46,830 bases of DNA from CAZDME01 sp964506785 [NCBI: uncultured bacterium] (GTDB lineage: Bacteria; CAZDME01; JAYEMH01): contig CAZDME010000003.1 in the NCBI GenBank assembly GCA_964506785.1, positions 1-46,830 of the forward strand, written 5' to 3'. The translations under genes were made by a program, and so were the position numbers. Under the pieces are notes generated by a model. The model was not told where the DNA came from. It made no database searches and saw only the letters and a program-made list of their open reading frames with translations. Shown here piece by piece: positions 35,094 to 44,100 of this stretch (position 1 is its first letter; each line of letters opens with the position of its first letter).

Positions 35094-35121
35094 AAAAGGG
35101 ACACTAAAAAATGTCCCTTTT
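35094..35121. terminator. Bidirectional rho-independent terminator
   Basis: AAAAGGGACA (35094-35103), loop CTAAAAAA, TGTCCCTTTT (35112-35121): a perfect 10-bp stem with A/T arms. It ends lptFG on the plus strand directly after the stop codon, and on the minus strand lies 85 bp past the ahcY stop with a following TTTTTTATTT. Confidence 0.92.
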
Positions 35122-35129
35122 GTTTAAAG

Positions 35130-35199
35130 TTTAATGTGTAAAGTGTAATGTAACCTTACATTTTTTCCATTCCACATTTAACATTACACATAACACAAT
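35130..35199. repeat. Inverted heptamer arrays (TGTAAxG / xxACATT) between lptG and ahcY
   Basis: TTTAATG, TGTAAAG, TGTAATG, TAACC, then TTCCATT, CCACATT, TAACATT, ACACATA. The second half is the complement theme of the first. It lies between the terminator and the end of ahcY and is related to the array at 19216-19324. Confidence 0.8.
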
Positions 35200-35205
35200 G
35201 CTTTT

Positions 35206-36462
35206 TTACGTTCCTATCTCCCAGGATTTAAGATATTTTTTTTGCTCTCCGGTCAATTTATCTGCTTTTATACCCATACTTTTTAATTTTAAAAGGGCGA
35301 TTTTTCTATCTATTTTCTCCGGGACTGAATAAACCCTTTTGGTTAAAGATTGCCCGTGTTTTACCAAATATTCGACGGATAAAGCCTGGTTAGAAAAAGA
35401 CATATCCATAACCATAGCCGGATGCCCTTCGGCGGCAGCCAGATTAATCAAGCGTCCTTCGCCCAGCAGATTTATTCGGTTACCGTTGGCCAGCGTATAT
35501 TCGTCAACAAAACTTCTTGTCCTCCTTTTTCTCTGAGCTATCTTCTCTAAAGCCGGGATGTCTATTTCTACATTGAAATGTCCGGCATTAGCCAGAATCG
35601 CTCCATCCTTCATCAATTTAAAATGCTCTATTCTTAAAACACCGGTATCACCGGTTGAGGTTACAAAAAGCTCCCCTATTTTAGCCGCTTCCCGAAGAGG
35701 CAAAACTTGGTAACCGTCCATAACCGCCTCAAGGGCCCGAAGAGCGTCTACTTCAGTAATGATTACACGAGCGCCCATCCCCTGAGCTCGACGGGCAATA
35801 CCCCTTCCACACCAGCCATACCCGCAAACTACAAAGTTGCACCCGGCTATAAGGATATTGGTCGCCCTAAGGATTCCATCGATGGTACTCTGTCCGGTTC
35901 CGTAGCGATTATCAAAAAGATATTTGGTTTGGGCATCATTAATAGCAATAATCGGATAAGCCAAAACTTTATTTTCCTCCATGCTCCTCAGGCGAATAAC
36001 CCCGGTAGTTGTCTCTTCAGTCCCGCCAATTATTTTTTTAAGGAGAGGTCTCCTCTTAGAATGCAGGGTAGAAACTAAATCTGCGCCATCATCCATAGTA
36101 ATCTGGGGCTTTATCGCTAAGACGCTTTCAATATGTTTATAATACAGGCTGTTGTTTTCTCTTTTAATAGCAAAAACCGGTATTTTATCATCTTTTACCA
36201 AAGAAGCGGCGACGTCATCCTGAGTGCTCAAAGGATTAGAAGCACAAAGTTCGACCTCCGCTCCACCGGCCTTTAAAACTTTGACCAAATTAGCCGTTTC
36301 TGTCGTCACATGCAGGCAGGCAGAAATTTTTATCCCCTTTAAAGGTTTTTCTTTAGAAAATCTCTTTTTCACCAAAGATAAAACAGGCATATATTCTCTC
36401 GCCCATTCAACCCTTAATTTCCCTTTTTTGGCTAACTTTATATCCGCAATATCATAATTCAC
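35206..36462 (-). CDS. ahcY: S-adenosylhomocysteine hydrolase
   Basis: NAD-dependent enzyme splitting S-adenosylhomocysteine to adenosine and homocysteine, clearing the product of SAM-dependent methylation. Visible motifs in 418 residues: the substrate region [12 protein letters not shown], the NAD fold [18 protein letters not shown] near 217, [14 protein letters not shown] and [10 protein letters not shown] near 295. The start is GTG (reads [13 protein letters not shown]), 7 bases after a strong AAGGAGG. The nearby ATG is out of frame. It follows metK, so SAM formation and SAH removal are adjacent. Confidence 0.97.
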   Translation of the reverse strand: MNYDIADIKLAKKGKLRVEWAREYMPVLSLVKKRFSKEKPLKGIKISACLHVTTETANLVKVLKAGGAEVELCASNPLSTQDDVAASLVKDDKIPVFAIKRENNSLYYKHIESVLAIKPQITMDDGADLVSTLHSKRRPLLKKIIGGTEETTTGVIRLRSMEENKVLAYPIIAINDAQTKYLFDNRYGTGQSTIDGILRATNILIAGCNFVVCGYGWCGRGIARRAQGMGARVIITEVDALRALEAVMDGYQVLPLREAAKIGELFVTSTGDTGVLRIEHFKLMKDGAILANAGHFNVEIDIPALEKIAQRKRRTRSFVDEYTLANGNRINLLGEGRLINLAAAEGHPAMVMDMSFSNQALSVEYLVKHGQSLTKRVYSVPEKIDRKIALLKLKSMGIKADKLTGEQKKYLKSWEIGT

Positions 36463-36482
36463 AATTTCCTCCTTAGGTTTTA

Positions 36483-36557
36483 CTCTGTCCCCTGCTTTCT
36501 GTCTTCTGTTTTCTGTCCTCTGTCTTCTGTCCTCTCTCTACTCTACACTTTACACTA
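36483..36557. repeat. Longest heptamer array (TTCTGTC / CTCTGTC) between metK and ahcY
   Basis: Eleven 7-bp units in a row, only the last cut short: CTCTGTC, CCCTGCT, TTCTGTC, TTCTGTT, TTCTGTC, CTCTGTC, TTCTGTC, CTCTCTC, TACTCTA, CACTTTA, CACTA(TT). On the coding strand this reads as repeated ACAGAAG/ACAGAGG. The array ends exactly at the metK stop codon. Unlike several others it runs in one direction only. No SAM- or SAH-riboswitch features are visible here. Confidence 0.9.
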
Positions 36558-37715
36558 TTAAATCCCTGCCTCTTTTCTTAAAGTAGAAGCCAAGTCGGTC
36601 TTTTCCCAATTAAACCCAGCTTCTTCACGTCCAAAATGGCCGTAGCAGGCCGTTCGGCGATAAATCGGTTTTCTTAAATCGAGCAATTTTATAATCCCCC
36701 GGGGAGATAAGTCCAGGTGTTTACGGATAATCTTCACTATCCGGTCCTCAGGAATTTTCCCGGAATGGAAAGTGTTGATTAATAAAGAAACAGGTTGCAG
36801 TTCTCCTATGACATAAGCAATTTGAACTTCACATCTGTCTGCCAGATGGGCAGCAACAATGTTCTTAGCCAGATAACGGGCCATATAAGAAGCCGAACGA
36901 TCTACCTTGGTGGGATCTTTTCCCGAAAAGGCCCCGCCGCCATGAGTAGCCATTCCCCCATAGGTATCAACGATAATTTTTCGGCCGGTCATACCGGTAT
37001 CGCTTTGCGGCCCGCCAACCTCAAACTTACCCGTTGGATTAATGTGATAACGGACATTTTTATCGATCATTTTCGCAGGGATAATCTTTTTTATGACCTC
37101 TTCGATTATTCCCTCGTGAAGTTTCTTCTGTTTCCTTGGGGATGACATCTCCCGGGTATGCTGAGAAGAAACAACTACATCAAGCACACTAACCGGCTTA
37201 CCATTCTGATATTTAACCGTAACCTGGGATTTACCGTCTGGGCCTAAATAAGTAAGTATCCCCTTTTTCCTCACTTCTGTCAACCTTCTTACCAGCTTAT
37301 GGGCCGTCATAATTGGAAAAGGCATAAGTTCTTTCGTTTCCCGGCAGGCATAACCAACCATTAAGCCTTGATCCCCGGCTCCGCCTCGGTTTACCCCCAG
37401 GGCAATATCCGGTGACTGCCGGCTGATAGCCGCCAGCAATCCACAAGTTTTATAATTAAACCCGAAATCGGGATTGGTATATCCAACTTCTTCAATGAGT
37501 TTCCGGACTAAAATCGTTAAATCCACATAAGACTTTGTTGTAATTTCTCCCCCGACAATAACCAATCCAACCGTGACAAAGGTTTCACAGGCAACCCGTC
37601 CCATGGGATCCTCTTTCATAACTTTGTCTAAAACCGCGTCAGAAATCTGGTCACACAGCTTATCTGGATGTCCTTCGGTTACAGATTCTGAAGTAAAAAT
37701 AAAATCCCTTTTCAT
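36558..37715 (-). CDS. metK: S-adenosylmethionine synthetase
   Basis: Makes SAM from methionine and ATP. Diagnostic sequences in 385 residues: [20 protein letters not shown] at 10-29, [16 protein letters not shown] near 115 and the P-loop-like [18 protein letters not shown] near 255. The ATG has AAAGGAGGG upstream. ahcY follows after an array-filled spacer. There is no SAM riboswitch in the 71 bp before the gene. Confidence 0.98.
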   Translation of the reverse strand: MKRDFIFTSESVTEGHPDKLCDQISDAVLDKVMKEDPMGRVACETFVTVGLVIVGGEITTKSYVDLTILVRKLIEEVGYTNPDFGFNYKTCGLLAAISRQSPDIALGVNRGGAGDQGLMVGYACRETKELMPFPIMTAHKLVRRLTEVRKKGILTYLGPDGKSQVTVKYQNGKPVSVLDVVVSSQHTREMSSPRKQKKLHEGIIEEVIKKIIPAKMIDKNVRYHINPTGKFEVGGPQSDTGMTGRKIIVDTYGGMATHGGGAFSGKDPTKVDRSASYMARYLAKNIVAAHLADRCEVQIAYVIGELQPVSLLINTFHSGKIPEDRIVKIIRKHLDLSPRGIIKLLDLRKPIYRRTACYGHFGREEAGFNWEKTDLASTLRKEAGI

Positions 37716-37786
37716 CCTTTCACACCCTCCTTTTGTATTTTGTTGATTGTTTTTAACTGTAAACTCGAAAATCCCGCTCCCGGAGA

Positions 37787-38824
37787 TTAATGGCGTTTAC
37801 TTACATTCAAAACTGACCCGGCAAACACAGAAATGTTTTCCTGGACATTTGCCGATAACCCAATGATACAATCTCTGAGTTCTACATTCTTAGCAATAAA
37901 AGCTTTATCCCAGACAATACATCGGCGAAGCCTCGCTCCTTTTTTCACTACGGATTGATTGCCTAAAACCGTATATTCGGAAAGGCTGGTATTTTTTTCA
38001 ATATGGCAGCCTTCGCCAATTACCAAAGGCCCTTTTAGTTTTGCCCTTTTATCGATAAAAGTGCCTTTACCAACCCAGATTTTTCGCCCAAGTTTCTCTC
38101 CAGGGATTCTTAAACCTACCTTTTCTTCTAAAATGTCGCTATGAACCCGGCGATACTCATGTAAATCTCCAATGTCACACCAATATCCTGAAGCTTTATA
38201 CCCATAAACGCCCTTACCCATCTTAACCAATTTAGGGAAAAGTTGATGCCCGAAATCAAATTCTAAAGATGCTGGAATAAACCTAAATATCTCCGGTTCT
38301 AAGATATAAATTCCGGTATTCACCCAGTTATGGAAAACATCTCCCCATTTAGGCTTTTCGATAAAACGATTAATCAACCCGTTTGCCCGAGTCAAAACAA
38401 TACCGTAGGGGAATTTAGCGTCTACAGGGGATAAAACAATCGTAGCCAGGGCTTTTCTCTTTTTATGAAAGGCTATGGCTTTAGCTAAATCTATATCCGT
38501 GACACCGTCGCCGCTGACTACTATAAAAGTTTCTTTGAAGTATTTTGAGGCCCTTTTAACTCCTCCAGCCGTCCCTTTGATTCTCTCTTCATATGAATAA
38601 TTGATTTCCATACCCATCTGCTCGCCCGTTTTAAGATAATTCTTAATCACCTTGGGCTGGTAGTGAAGATTAATGACTATCTCTCTGATGCCATATCTTT
38701 CCAAAAGATGAAGCATATGTTCAATGACCGGCTTGTTAACCACTGGTAACATTGGTTTTGGGAAAGCGTAGGTTAAGGGACGAAGTCTGGTCCCTATCCC
38801 CGCCGCCATTACCATTGCCTTCAT
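37787..38824 (-). CDS. Sugar-1-phosphate nucleotidyltransferase with C-terminal beta-helix
   Basis: The N-terminal Rossmann-like nucleotidyltransferase has the signature [20 protein letters not shown] (about residues 7-26). A left-handed beta-helix with hexapeptide repeats follows from about 240. This matches mannose-1-phosphate guanylyltransferases, but glucose-1-phosphate thymidylyl- or uridylyltransferase activity cannot be excluded. Some relatives carry a fused phosphomannomutase domain, which is absent here. I set the start at ATG 38824 ([11 protein letters not shown]), 7 bases after GGAGGG, ten codons inside the longest frame. The upstream isomerase gene makes mannose- or glucose-6-phosphate, which fits a nucleotide-sugar role. 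Confidence 0.88.
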   Translation of the reverse strand: MKAMVMAAGIGTRLRPLTYAFPKPMLPVVNKPVIEHMLHLLERYGIREIVINLHYQPKVIKNYLKTGEQMGMEINYSYEERIKGTAGGVKRASKYFKETFIVVSGDGVTDIDLAKAIAFHKKRKALATIVLSPVDAKFPYGIVLTRANGLINRFIEKPKWGDVFHNWVNTGIYILEPEIFRFIPASLEFDFGHQLFPKLVKMGKGVYGYKASGYWCDIGDLHEYRRVHSDILEEKVGLRIPGEKLGRKIWVGKGTFIDKRAKLKGPLVIGEGCHIEKNTSLSEYTVLGNQSVVKKGARLRRCIVWDKAFIAKNVELRDCIIGLSANVQENISVFAGSVLNVSKRH

Positions 38825-38848
38825 CCTGAATCCCTCCAGTTTAAGGAG

Positions 38849-38892
38849 TATCAAAGTGTCAAAGTATCAAACTGTCGAAGTTGCTTTGACAC
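38849..38892. repeat. Octamer array with perfect 9-bp inverted ends after the isomerase gene
   Basis: TATCAAAG, TGTCAAAG, TATCAAAC, TGTCGAAG, TTGCTTTG with 8-bp spacing. GTGTCAAAG (38856-38864) is the exact complement of CTTTGACAC (38884-38892), so the transcript can form a hairpin. The last base of the inverted end is the final base of the isomerase stop codon. Confidence 0.75.
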
Positions 38893-39962
38893 TACACATT
38901 CCTACCAGCTAATTTCTTTTTTAATAAAGCGATTCGTTCTACCGGCGTCGGGTCTACCCCGTTCAATATAGCCAGATAGAAACTAACAAAATCTCCCAAG
39001 TTAATCAGGGAAAAAATTCTAGAAAGGCGCGATTTGCCTTTAGAGGAAACCTCGATTATCTTATAAGGGTAAGCTTTAAGCAGGGAGCGGGTGATATTCA
39101 TCCTTGTTTCATTTCTATAATAATCTTCTCTATCCTTTAAGATAATGATAACAAACTTTTTATAAAGCAATTTCTGTTCCTGCCACCCGACGATTTCGTT
39201 ATGGTCAAGCTCAGGGAAAAAGTGATGAAAAGAGAGGATTTTACTGTTTTCTGCCAGCTGCGTCCGCCAGCGATAAGCAACTGCCGAAGTAGTTTCAAAA
39301 CTTCCGTATATAACTGGAATCCGGCCGGATAAATTCCCGGCTACTTTTAAAGCCGGGTTGCCTTTTCTATTCTCGATGGCGAATTTTCGCCTTAATCCCT
39401 TGAGATTCCTGATTAGGTCTAGAAGATATCGGTCTTGATTGCCGATTAAACCGATTTTCTCTAAAACTAAAAGGGGAGGAATAGCAAGGTATCCTAAAGC
39501 CGCCCGGGGCGGTAATCCAGCCGGAATAGGAATAAGAGCAATCTTATCCTTTTTCGCCAGCGCTTTAAGCTTCCCGCCAGAAGTTATAGCGATGACCTTT
39601 GCCTTTTTTCTTCTGGCATCCTTATAGAGACTGAGCAATTCTTCCGTATTACCCGAATAGCTAATAGCAAAAACCAAGGTGTTTTTATCGACAAAAGAAG
39701 GCAGGGAATAACTTTGAACAACCTTAACAGGCAAATCTATTTCATCCTGAAGGTAAACCTGCAAAATGGCTCCGCTCATGGCTGAACCGCCCATACCAGC
39801 AAAGACAATTTTATTAACATTTTGAAACTGCCGGGCAGGACGAAAAACTCCTCCGATAGACCGGGCCTGCTGACATTGGTTGGGAAAATCAACAAGCAAC
39901 TGGTACATATTGCTTTTATCAAATTTTTCAATTAAACCGCGGCTCATTTTTTTAATTGGCAT
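38892..39962 (-). CDS. Bifunctional phosphoglucose/phosphomannose isomerase
   Basis: Interconverts fructose-6-phosphate with glucose-6-phosphate and mannose-6-phosphate. The SIS-type fold is shown by GMGGSAMSG near residue 57 and SYSGNTEELLSLY near 106, followed by the LPPRAALGYLAIP segment characteristic of the PGI/PMI family and by ELDHNEIVGW near 250. I prefer ATG 39962 over the GTG four codons upstream, because AGGAG overlaps the GTG but is well placed for the ATG; both are in frame. ptsI lies just upstream and a nucleotidyltransferase just downstream, linking sugar uptake to nucleotide-sugar synthesis. Confidence 0.9.
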   Translation of the reverse strand: MPIKKMSRGLIEKFDKSNMYQLLVDFPNQCQQARSIGGVFRPARQFQNVNKIVFAGMGGSAMSGAILQVYLQDEIDLPVKVVQSYSLPSFVDKNTLVFAISYSGNTEELLSLYKDARRKKAKVIAITSGGKLKALAKKDKIALIPIPAGLPPRAALGYLAIPPLLVLEKIGLIGNQDRYLLDLIRNLKGLRRKFAIENRKGNPALKVAGNLSGRIPVIYGSFETTSAVAYRWRTQLAENSKILSFHHFFPELDHNEIVGWQEQKLLYKKFVIIILKDREDYYRNETRMNITRSLLKAYPYKIIEVSSKGKSRLSRIFSLINLGDFVSFYLAILNGVDPTPVERIALLKKKLAGRNV

Positions 39963-40012
39963 TTTCTTAATCACTCCTACCGTTAAAAGCTGCCCGTGAT
40001 AAACAGTAATTC

Positions 40013-41731
40013 CTAACAGGGAAGATTCTCCTTTAAAAAAGAAGCAACTTCTTCTCCAGTTGAAAGTTTAAGCGCATCTTCTAAAAGTTTCTTCCCTTCT
40101 TTAAAAGTGATTGACCTGATAACCTTTTTTACTTCGGGAATAACTACCGGACTCATACTCAATTCATCCAGCCCCATGGCTAGCAGAAGAGGCGCAAAAT
40201 ACGGCTCTCCGGCCATTTCACCACACATCCCCACGGGAATCTTTCTTTGGTGAGCTGCATCAACAGTCTGCTTTATCAGACGGATAATCGCTGGGTGTCC
40301 GGGGTTATAAAGATAAGCAATCCTTTCATTAATACGATCGACAGCTAAAGCATATTGAATCAAGTCGTTGGTCCCGATACTAAAAAAATCGGCTTCTTTC
40401 GCTAATATGTCAGCAGTTATCGCCGCTGATGGTGTTTCTATCATCACCCCTATTTTAATTTCTTCATCAAAAGGGACCTCATCCTTTTTTAAATTGTCCT
40501 TCACCTCTTCCATAACCTCTTTAGCCCGGCGTAATTCTTCCACTCCGGAAATCATAGGAAACATCACCTTAATTTTCCCGTAGCGGCTGGCTCGGAGAAT
40601 CGCCCGTAATTGAACCTTAAATATATCTAAACGTTCCAGGCAAAAACGGATTGCCCTCCAGCCCATAAAAGGATTCATCTCCTTGGGAACGGCAAGATGG
40701 GAGATGAATTTGTCTCCGCCCAAATCCAGGGTGCGGATAATCACCGCCTGAGGAGCAAACCGTTCGGCAACTCGCCGGTAAGCTTGGAAATGTTCCTCTT
40801 CACTGGGCAAATCAGTCCGGTTAAGATAGAAAAATTCAGTCCGGTAGAGACCTATCCCTTGAGCTCCATGTTCTATTGCCGAAGGAATTTCTTCAGGAAA
40901 TTCGATATTGGCGACTAATTCAATTTGATGCCCGTCGCGTGTTTCGGCAGGCAACTCCCGAATTTTCGCTAATTCTTTATCTTGAAGAATAATTTCTTCT
41001 TTTTTCTTCCTATAAGCCCTTAACTCTTTCTCTGTAGGTTCGACAATTACTAATCCAGCCGTGCCGTCGATAATAATTGTGTCTCCGTCTTTAATGTTCT
41101 GAGTGACATTCTGTAGTCCGACTACTGCCGGGATTTCTAAAGAACGCGCCATAATCGCTGTATGTGAAGTTTTCCCGCCGACATCGGTAACAAAACCAAT
41201 CACTTTCTCCCTATGCATTTGAGCCGTCTCTGATGGAGAAAGATCATAGGCAACAACAATTACTTCTTTACTCAATGAGGCAAGGTTTTTTTCTTCTTTC
41301 CCTAAAAGGTTCTTTATTACCCGGTTGCCCACATCATTAATATCGCTGACCCTTTCCCTTAAATATTCATCTCCCACTTTGGGGAAAACGCTGGAAATTT
41401 TTTCTAAAACTCCTGTGACAACCTGTTCGACGTTAACTTTTTCTTTTTTTAAGCCTTTGATTACCTCTTCAATAAACATTCTATCTTCAAGGAGCAAAAG
41501 ATGCGCATCGAAAATATCAGCATGTCCGCTGTCCAATTCTTTGGCAATCTTCCCCTGGATATTGACTATTTCCGATCGAGTTTTAATCAACGCCTCTTCA
41601 AAACGGGCAATTTCCTTTGGGATGTCTTCCTCGCTAATTGCATAGCGGGAAACAGCTGACATCTTTCGTCTTTTAAAAAGATACGCTTCCCCGATAGCCA
41701 CTCCCGGGGATACAGCAATACCGTGTAACAT
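40013..41731 (-). CDS. ptsI: PTS Enzyme I (phosphoenolpyruvate-protein phosphotransferase)
   Basis: Takes phosphate from PEP onto a histidine and passes it to HPr. The active His is residue 190 in GGKTSHTAIMARS. The PEP-binding C-terminal barrel has LDLGGDKF near 345, NPFMGWRAIRFCLE and the conserved Cys in PVGMCGEMAGEP near 500. The length of 572 residues is standard. Its start is 8 bp after the HPr stop. It completes a PEP-EI-HPr-IIA-IIB chain within this one locus. Confidence 0.98.
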   Translation of the reverse strand: MLHGIAVSPGVAIGEAYLFKRRKMSAVSRYAISEEDIPKEIARFEEALIKTRSEIVNIQGKIAKELDSGHADIFDAHLLLLEDRMFIEEVIKGLKKEKVNVEQVVTGVLEKISSVFPKVGDEYLRERVSDINDVGNRVIKNLLGKEEKNLASLSKEVIVVAYDLSPSETAQMHREKVIGFVTDVGGKTSHTAIMARSLEIPAVVGLQNVTQNIKDGDTIIIDGTAGLVIVEPTEKELRAYRKKKEEIILQDKELAKIRELPAETRDGHQIELVANIEFPEEIPSAIEHGAQGIGLYRTEFFYLNRTDLPSEEEHFQAYRRVAERFAPQAVIIRTLDLGGDKFISHLAVPKEMNPFMGWRAIRFCLERLDIFKVQLRAILRASRYGKIKVMFPMISGVEELRRAKEVMEEVKDNLKKDEVPFDEEIKIGVMIETPSAAITADILAKEADFFSIGTNDLIQYALAVDRINERIAYLYNPGHPAIIRLIKQTVDAAHQRKIPVGMCGEMAGEPYFAPLLLAMGLDELSMSPVVIPEVKKVIRSITFKEGKKLLEDALKLSTGEEVASFLKENLPC

Positions 41732-41739
41732 TTTATCTC

Positions 41740-42009
41740 CTAAGTTTCTCCGAATTTATCGGTTAAAAGTTTCTCCAGAGCAAAAAGAGCCTTCTGGGCA
41801 TCACTGCCGTTTATAGCGATAGTGACTTTACTGCCTTTTTCTGCCGCCAACATCATTAAACCCATAATGCTCTTCCCATTCACTCTTTCACCGTTCTTCT
41901 CAACAAATATCTCTGATTCAAATTTATTTGCCGTCTGGACAAAAAGGGCGGCTGGGCGGGCATGTAACCCCAGCTCATTTTTGATAACAATATCTTTCCT
42001 TATATCCAT
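41740..42009 (-). CDS. ptsH: HPr phosphocarrier protein
   Basis: Carries phosphate from Enzyme I to IIA domains. Active His16 is in GLHARPAALF, and the regulatory serine recognised by HPr kinase is Ser47 in NGKSIMGLM, so regulation by the HprK encoded at 44533-45474 is possible. I chose ATG 42009 (MDIRKDIVIKNELG, 89 residues), which has AAAGG 6 bases upstream. An in-frame ATG five codons earlier lacks a ribosome site. Sits between the IID gene and ptsI. Confidence 0.95.
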   Translation of the reverse strand: MDIRKDIVIKNELGLHARPAALFVQTANKFESEIFVEKNGERVNGKSIMGLMMLAAEKGSKVTIAINGSDAQKALFALEKLLTDKFGET

Positions 42010-42044
42010 CTTGGCCTTTAACATTTAGCGAATAAAAAATAAAA

Positions 42045-42072
42045 CGCTGTCCGTTATGCGCTATCCGCTAAA
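42045..42072. repeat. Heptamer array (CGCTATC theme) overlapping the IID stop
   Basis: CGCTGTC, CGTTATG, CGCTATC, CGCTAAA. The TAG of the PTS IID gene (42070-42068) falls inside the last unit. Confidence 0.65.
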
Positions 42073-42877
42073 ATAAAGCGAAAAACTCTCCCAATAGAAT
42101 TAAACCTAAAATGAGTTTGGCGGGAGTAACCGTTGAAAGGAGCAGGCATATTACGGTAAAAAGAATCAAAACAACGGAAAAGTTATAAACGGAACCAAGG
42201 TTCATCAACCCTCCTATGTCAAATAAAGAACAAGAAAAAGAAAAAAACACCACCCCCCCCCCGATCAAAATCAAACCCAAGGCACTGATAATTCTGGCGG
42301 TTTTCTGTAGATTTATTTTTTTAAGAGTATTGACGATTTGAATCCCTGTGTGGTAGCCGCGAAAAAATCCGATAAACCGGATAAACACATGGAATAGATT
42401 ATAAACGCAGAAAAAAGAAAGCAACCCTCCAATTAAAGCCACAAACTTATTTTTGTCCCAGAAAAGAAAAATAAGGCTAATTCCGAGCAAAGCCGCAAAC
42501 GGCCTCAAGGTTGCCCAAAAAAAAGTATCGCCTAAAGCGCCCAAGGGCCCCATTATTTGAACTTTTAAATTCTGTATTCTTCCGCGGTCAAAATGAGTTA
42601 AAAGCAGCATCTTTTCTTCTTCAGAAATCAGCACCCCGATAATAGGCGCCGCCAGATAGGGATGGGTATTAAAGCAGCTTAAGTATTCTTCAATAATCAG
42701 TTTCCTCTTTGCCTTATCTCGATGTAGATAACAAATCGCTGGAAGGATGGCATAAGTAAGTCCAAAGCCTAAAAGACGTTCGAAGCTCCAGACTGCCTGA
42801 ATAAAGAAAGAACGCAAAAAGACTGTAATCAACAAGAATAAGGGTATCTGTTTCCTTTGTTTATCTATCTCAATCAT
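42068..42877 (-). CDS. PTS mannose-family IID component
   Basis: One of two membrane subunits of a mannose/fructose/sorbose-family permease. The segment MGPLGALGDTFFWATLRP (about residues 109-126) is the family hallmark, with hydrophobic spans after it (ILPAICYLH, LLGISLIFLFW, LILIGGGVVFFSF and more). The start is unclear: TTG 42886 or ATG 42877 are in frame and neither has a good ribosome site; I report the ATG. A run of about ten G (42253-42262) encodes the IGGGV part and is a slippage-prone tract. The substrate is not predictable; the IIC, IIB and IIA genes lie directly upstream. Confidence 0.88.
   Translation of the reverse strand: MIEIDKQRKQIPLFLLITVFLRSFFIQAVWSFERLLGFGLTYAILPAICYLHRDKAKRKLIIEEYLSCFNTHPYLAAPIIGVLISEEEKMLLLTHFDRGRIQNLKVQIMGPLGALGDTFFWATLRPFAALLGISLIFLFWDKNKFVALIGGLLSFFCVYNLFHVFIRFIGFFRGYHTGIQIVNTLKKINLQKTARIISALGLILIGGGVVFFSFSCSLFDIGGLMNLGSVYNFSVVLILFTVICLLLSTVTPAKLILGLILLGEFFALF
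42253..42262 (-). other. Run of about ten G inside the IID coding sequence
   Basis: On the coding strand about ten consecutive G (plus-strand C) encode GGG and part of a Val codon, around residue 206 of 270. A change of one base would shift the frame and remove the last membrane helices. It is by far the longest G/C homopolymer in this 42-43% GC-looking window. Confidence 0.7.
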
Positions 42878-42935
42878 CCCCGTCAATTTTAGAAATAACC
42901 GGCAGTCGATATAATCACCTTTCTGCCTGCTGTTG

Positions 42936-43619
42936 TTAGAGAAGCTTTAATCCCAATGTTAATAAAAGGGCGATAAAAAAGAAAGAAAAATTTCTTCTAG
43001 TAGCGAATAATTTAAAAACAACAGCTAACCCCAGAATTGGCAGCATTTTTTCAGCTAAGATTAATCCCCTGACAGTTTGCGGATTAATCATCCTAAAAAG
43101 GAAAGAACAAAATTTCAAACCTAAAAATGTGCTGATAAAAATAAGAAGAAAAGCAAAAATAAAAATAAAAATAAGCGAAATCCAATTGATAGCTTCTATC
43201 CCCCAGAATTTATTTTGCTCAATAAATCTATCGGCCAAATGGACAAGATTATCATTCACCCGGCCTAAAACTGCTTCTCCTTTTTGAGCCAGGAAACCAA
43301 CTATCGTCCCTAAAAAAACCGCCACCGGAAGCAATCCGGGCTGAATTCCCCCGGTTTGATAAATAATCACCAACCCAACGCTAAAAATTCCTAAAAGAGC
43401 CACTCCTAAAGAAGGATTCGCCCCGCCGACTGGTAATTTGCCAATCCAGATTAACTGAAGAAGCGTCCCAACCAATAATCCAGTCTGCAAATCACCAAAG
43501 ATTAAACCTATAATTGGGCCGGATATGAGCGGCTGGGAGATTAAAATCTGCCCAACGGCCGTGGCATCAAGAGCCAAAAGGCCACCCACCGTAGCTAAAA
43601 TTAAAATTTCTTTTATCAC
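42936..43619 (-). CDS. PTS mannose-family IIC component
   Basis: Membrane subunit forming the sugar channel with IID. In 227 residues: LLALDATAVGQILISQPLISGPIIGLIFGD-type N-terminus (about 16-45, as in ManY relatives), LLQLIWIGKLPVGGANPSLGVALLG and six or more hydrophobic spans. The start is GTG at 43619, with GGAG a few bases upstream inside the end of the IIB gene, one base after that gene's stop. It is slightly shorter than typical ManY (about 265), chiefly at the C-terminus. Confidence 0.9.
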   Translation of the reverse strand: MIKEILILATVGGLLALDATAVGQILISQPLISGPIIGLIFGDLQTGLLVGTLLQLIWIGKLPVGGANPSLGVALLGIFSVGLVIIYQTGGIQPGLLPVAVFLGTIVGFLAQKGEAVLGRVNDNLVHLADRFIEQNKFWGIEAINWISLIFIFIFAFLLIFISTFLGLKFCSFLFRMINPQTVRGLILAEKMLPILGLAVVFKLFATRRNFSFFFIALLLTLGLKLL

Positions 43620-43620
43620 G

Positions 43621-44097
43621 TCACTCCAAAAACTTTAATATATTCTTCTTTACATCTGTCGGAACCGCTCTCACTTCCAATTCAATCCCTCGTTTAGCCA
43701 GCTCCTGAAAGGCTAAAACATCATCTTCATCTACCGAAACCGTTTCTAAAATGTGCCTTTTCCCAGAGCTGAAATGCATCGCCCCGATGTTGACCGATTT
43801 AACCATAATCCCTGAATCAACAAATTTGACTAAGTCCCGGGGATTGCTAAATAGGAAAAGTGTTCTCTCTTTCGTAAACTGCACCTCCTGAGCCGCTTTA
43901 ACCACCTTGTCGATTGACAAAATAGCTATTTTGAGATTTGCCGGGACAGCAATTTCCATAAGGGTCTTACGCATCTCATCGCCGGCAACTTCATCGTTAC
44001 AGACAAAAATTTTTTGAATCTTTTGATGTCTAACCCAGCCTTGAATGACCTGGCCATGAATTAATCTATCGTCAATTCTTATAAGCGTTATAGACAT
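43621..44097 (-). CDS. PTS mannose-family IIB component
   Basis: Cytoplasmic phosphocarrier that accepts phosphate from IIA and gives it to the sugar. Phosphorylated His14 is in IDDRLIHGQVIQGW. The rest (VCNDEVAGDEMRKTLMEIAVP, VNIGAMHF) matches the family in 158 residues. The ATG lies 3 bp after the IIA stop, so IIA and IIB are separate proteins here rather than fused as in E. coli ManX. Confidence 0.95.
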   Translation of the reverse strand: MSITLIRIDDRLIHGQVIQGWVRHQKIQKIFVCNDEVAGDEMRKTLMEIAVPANLKIAILSIDKVVKAAQEVQFTKERTLFLFSNPRDLVKFVDSGIMVKSVNIGAMHFSSGKRHILETVSVDEDDVLAFQELAKRGIELEVRAVPTDVKKNILKFLE

Positions 44098-44100
44098 TGC

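Noticed and set aside
36463-37786. Possible SAM or SAH riboswitch upstream of metK or ahcY
   Set aside because: The spacers are 71 bp and 95 bp; one has no stable structure that I can see and the other is the heptamer array. No conserved SAM or SAH aptamer core is visible.
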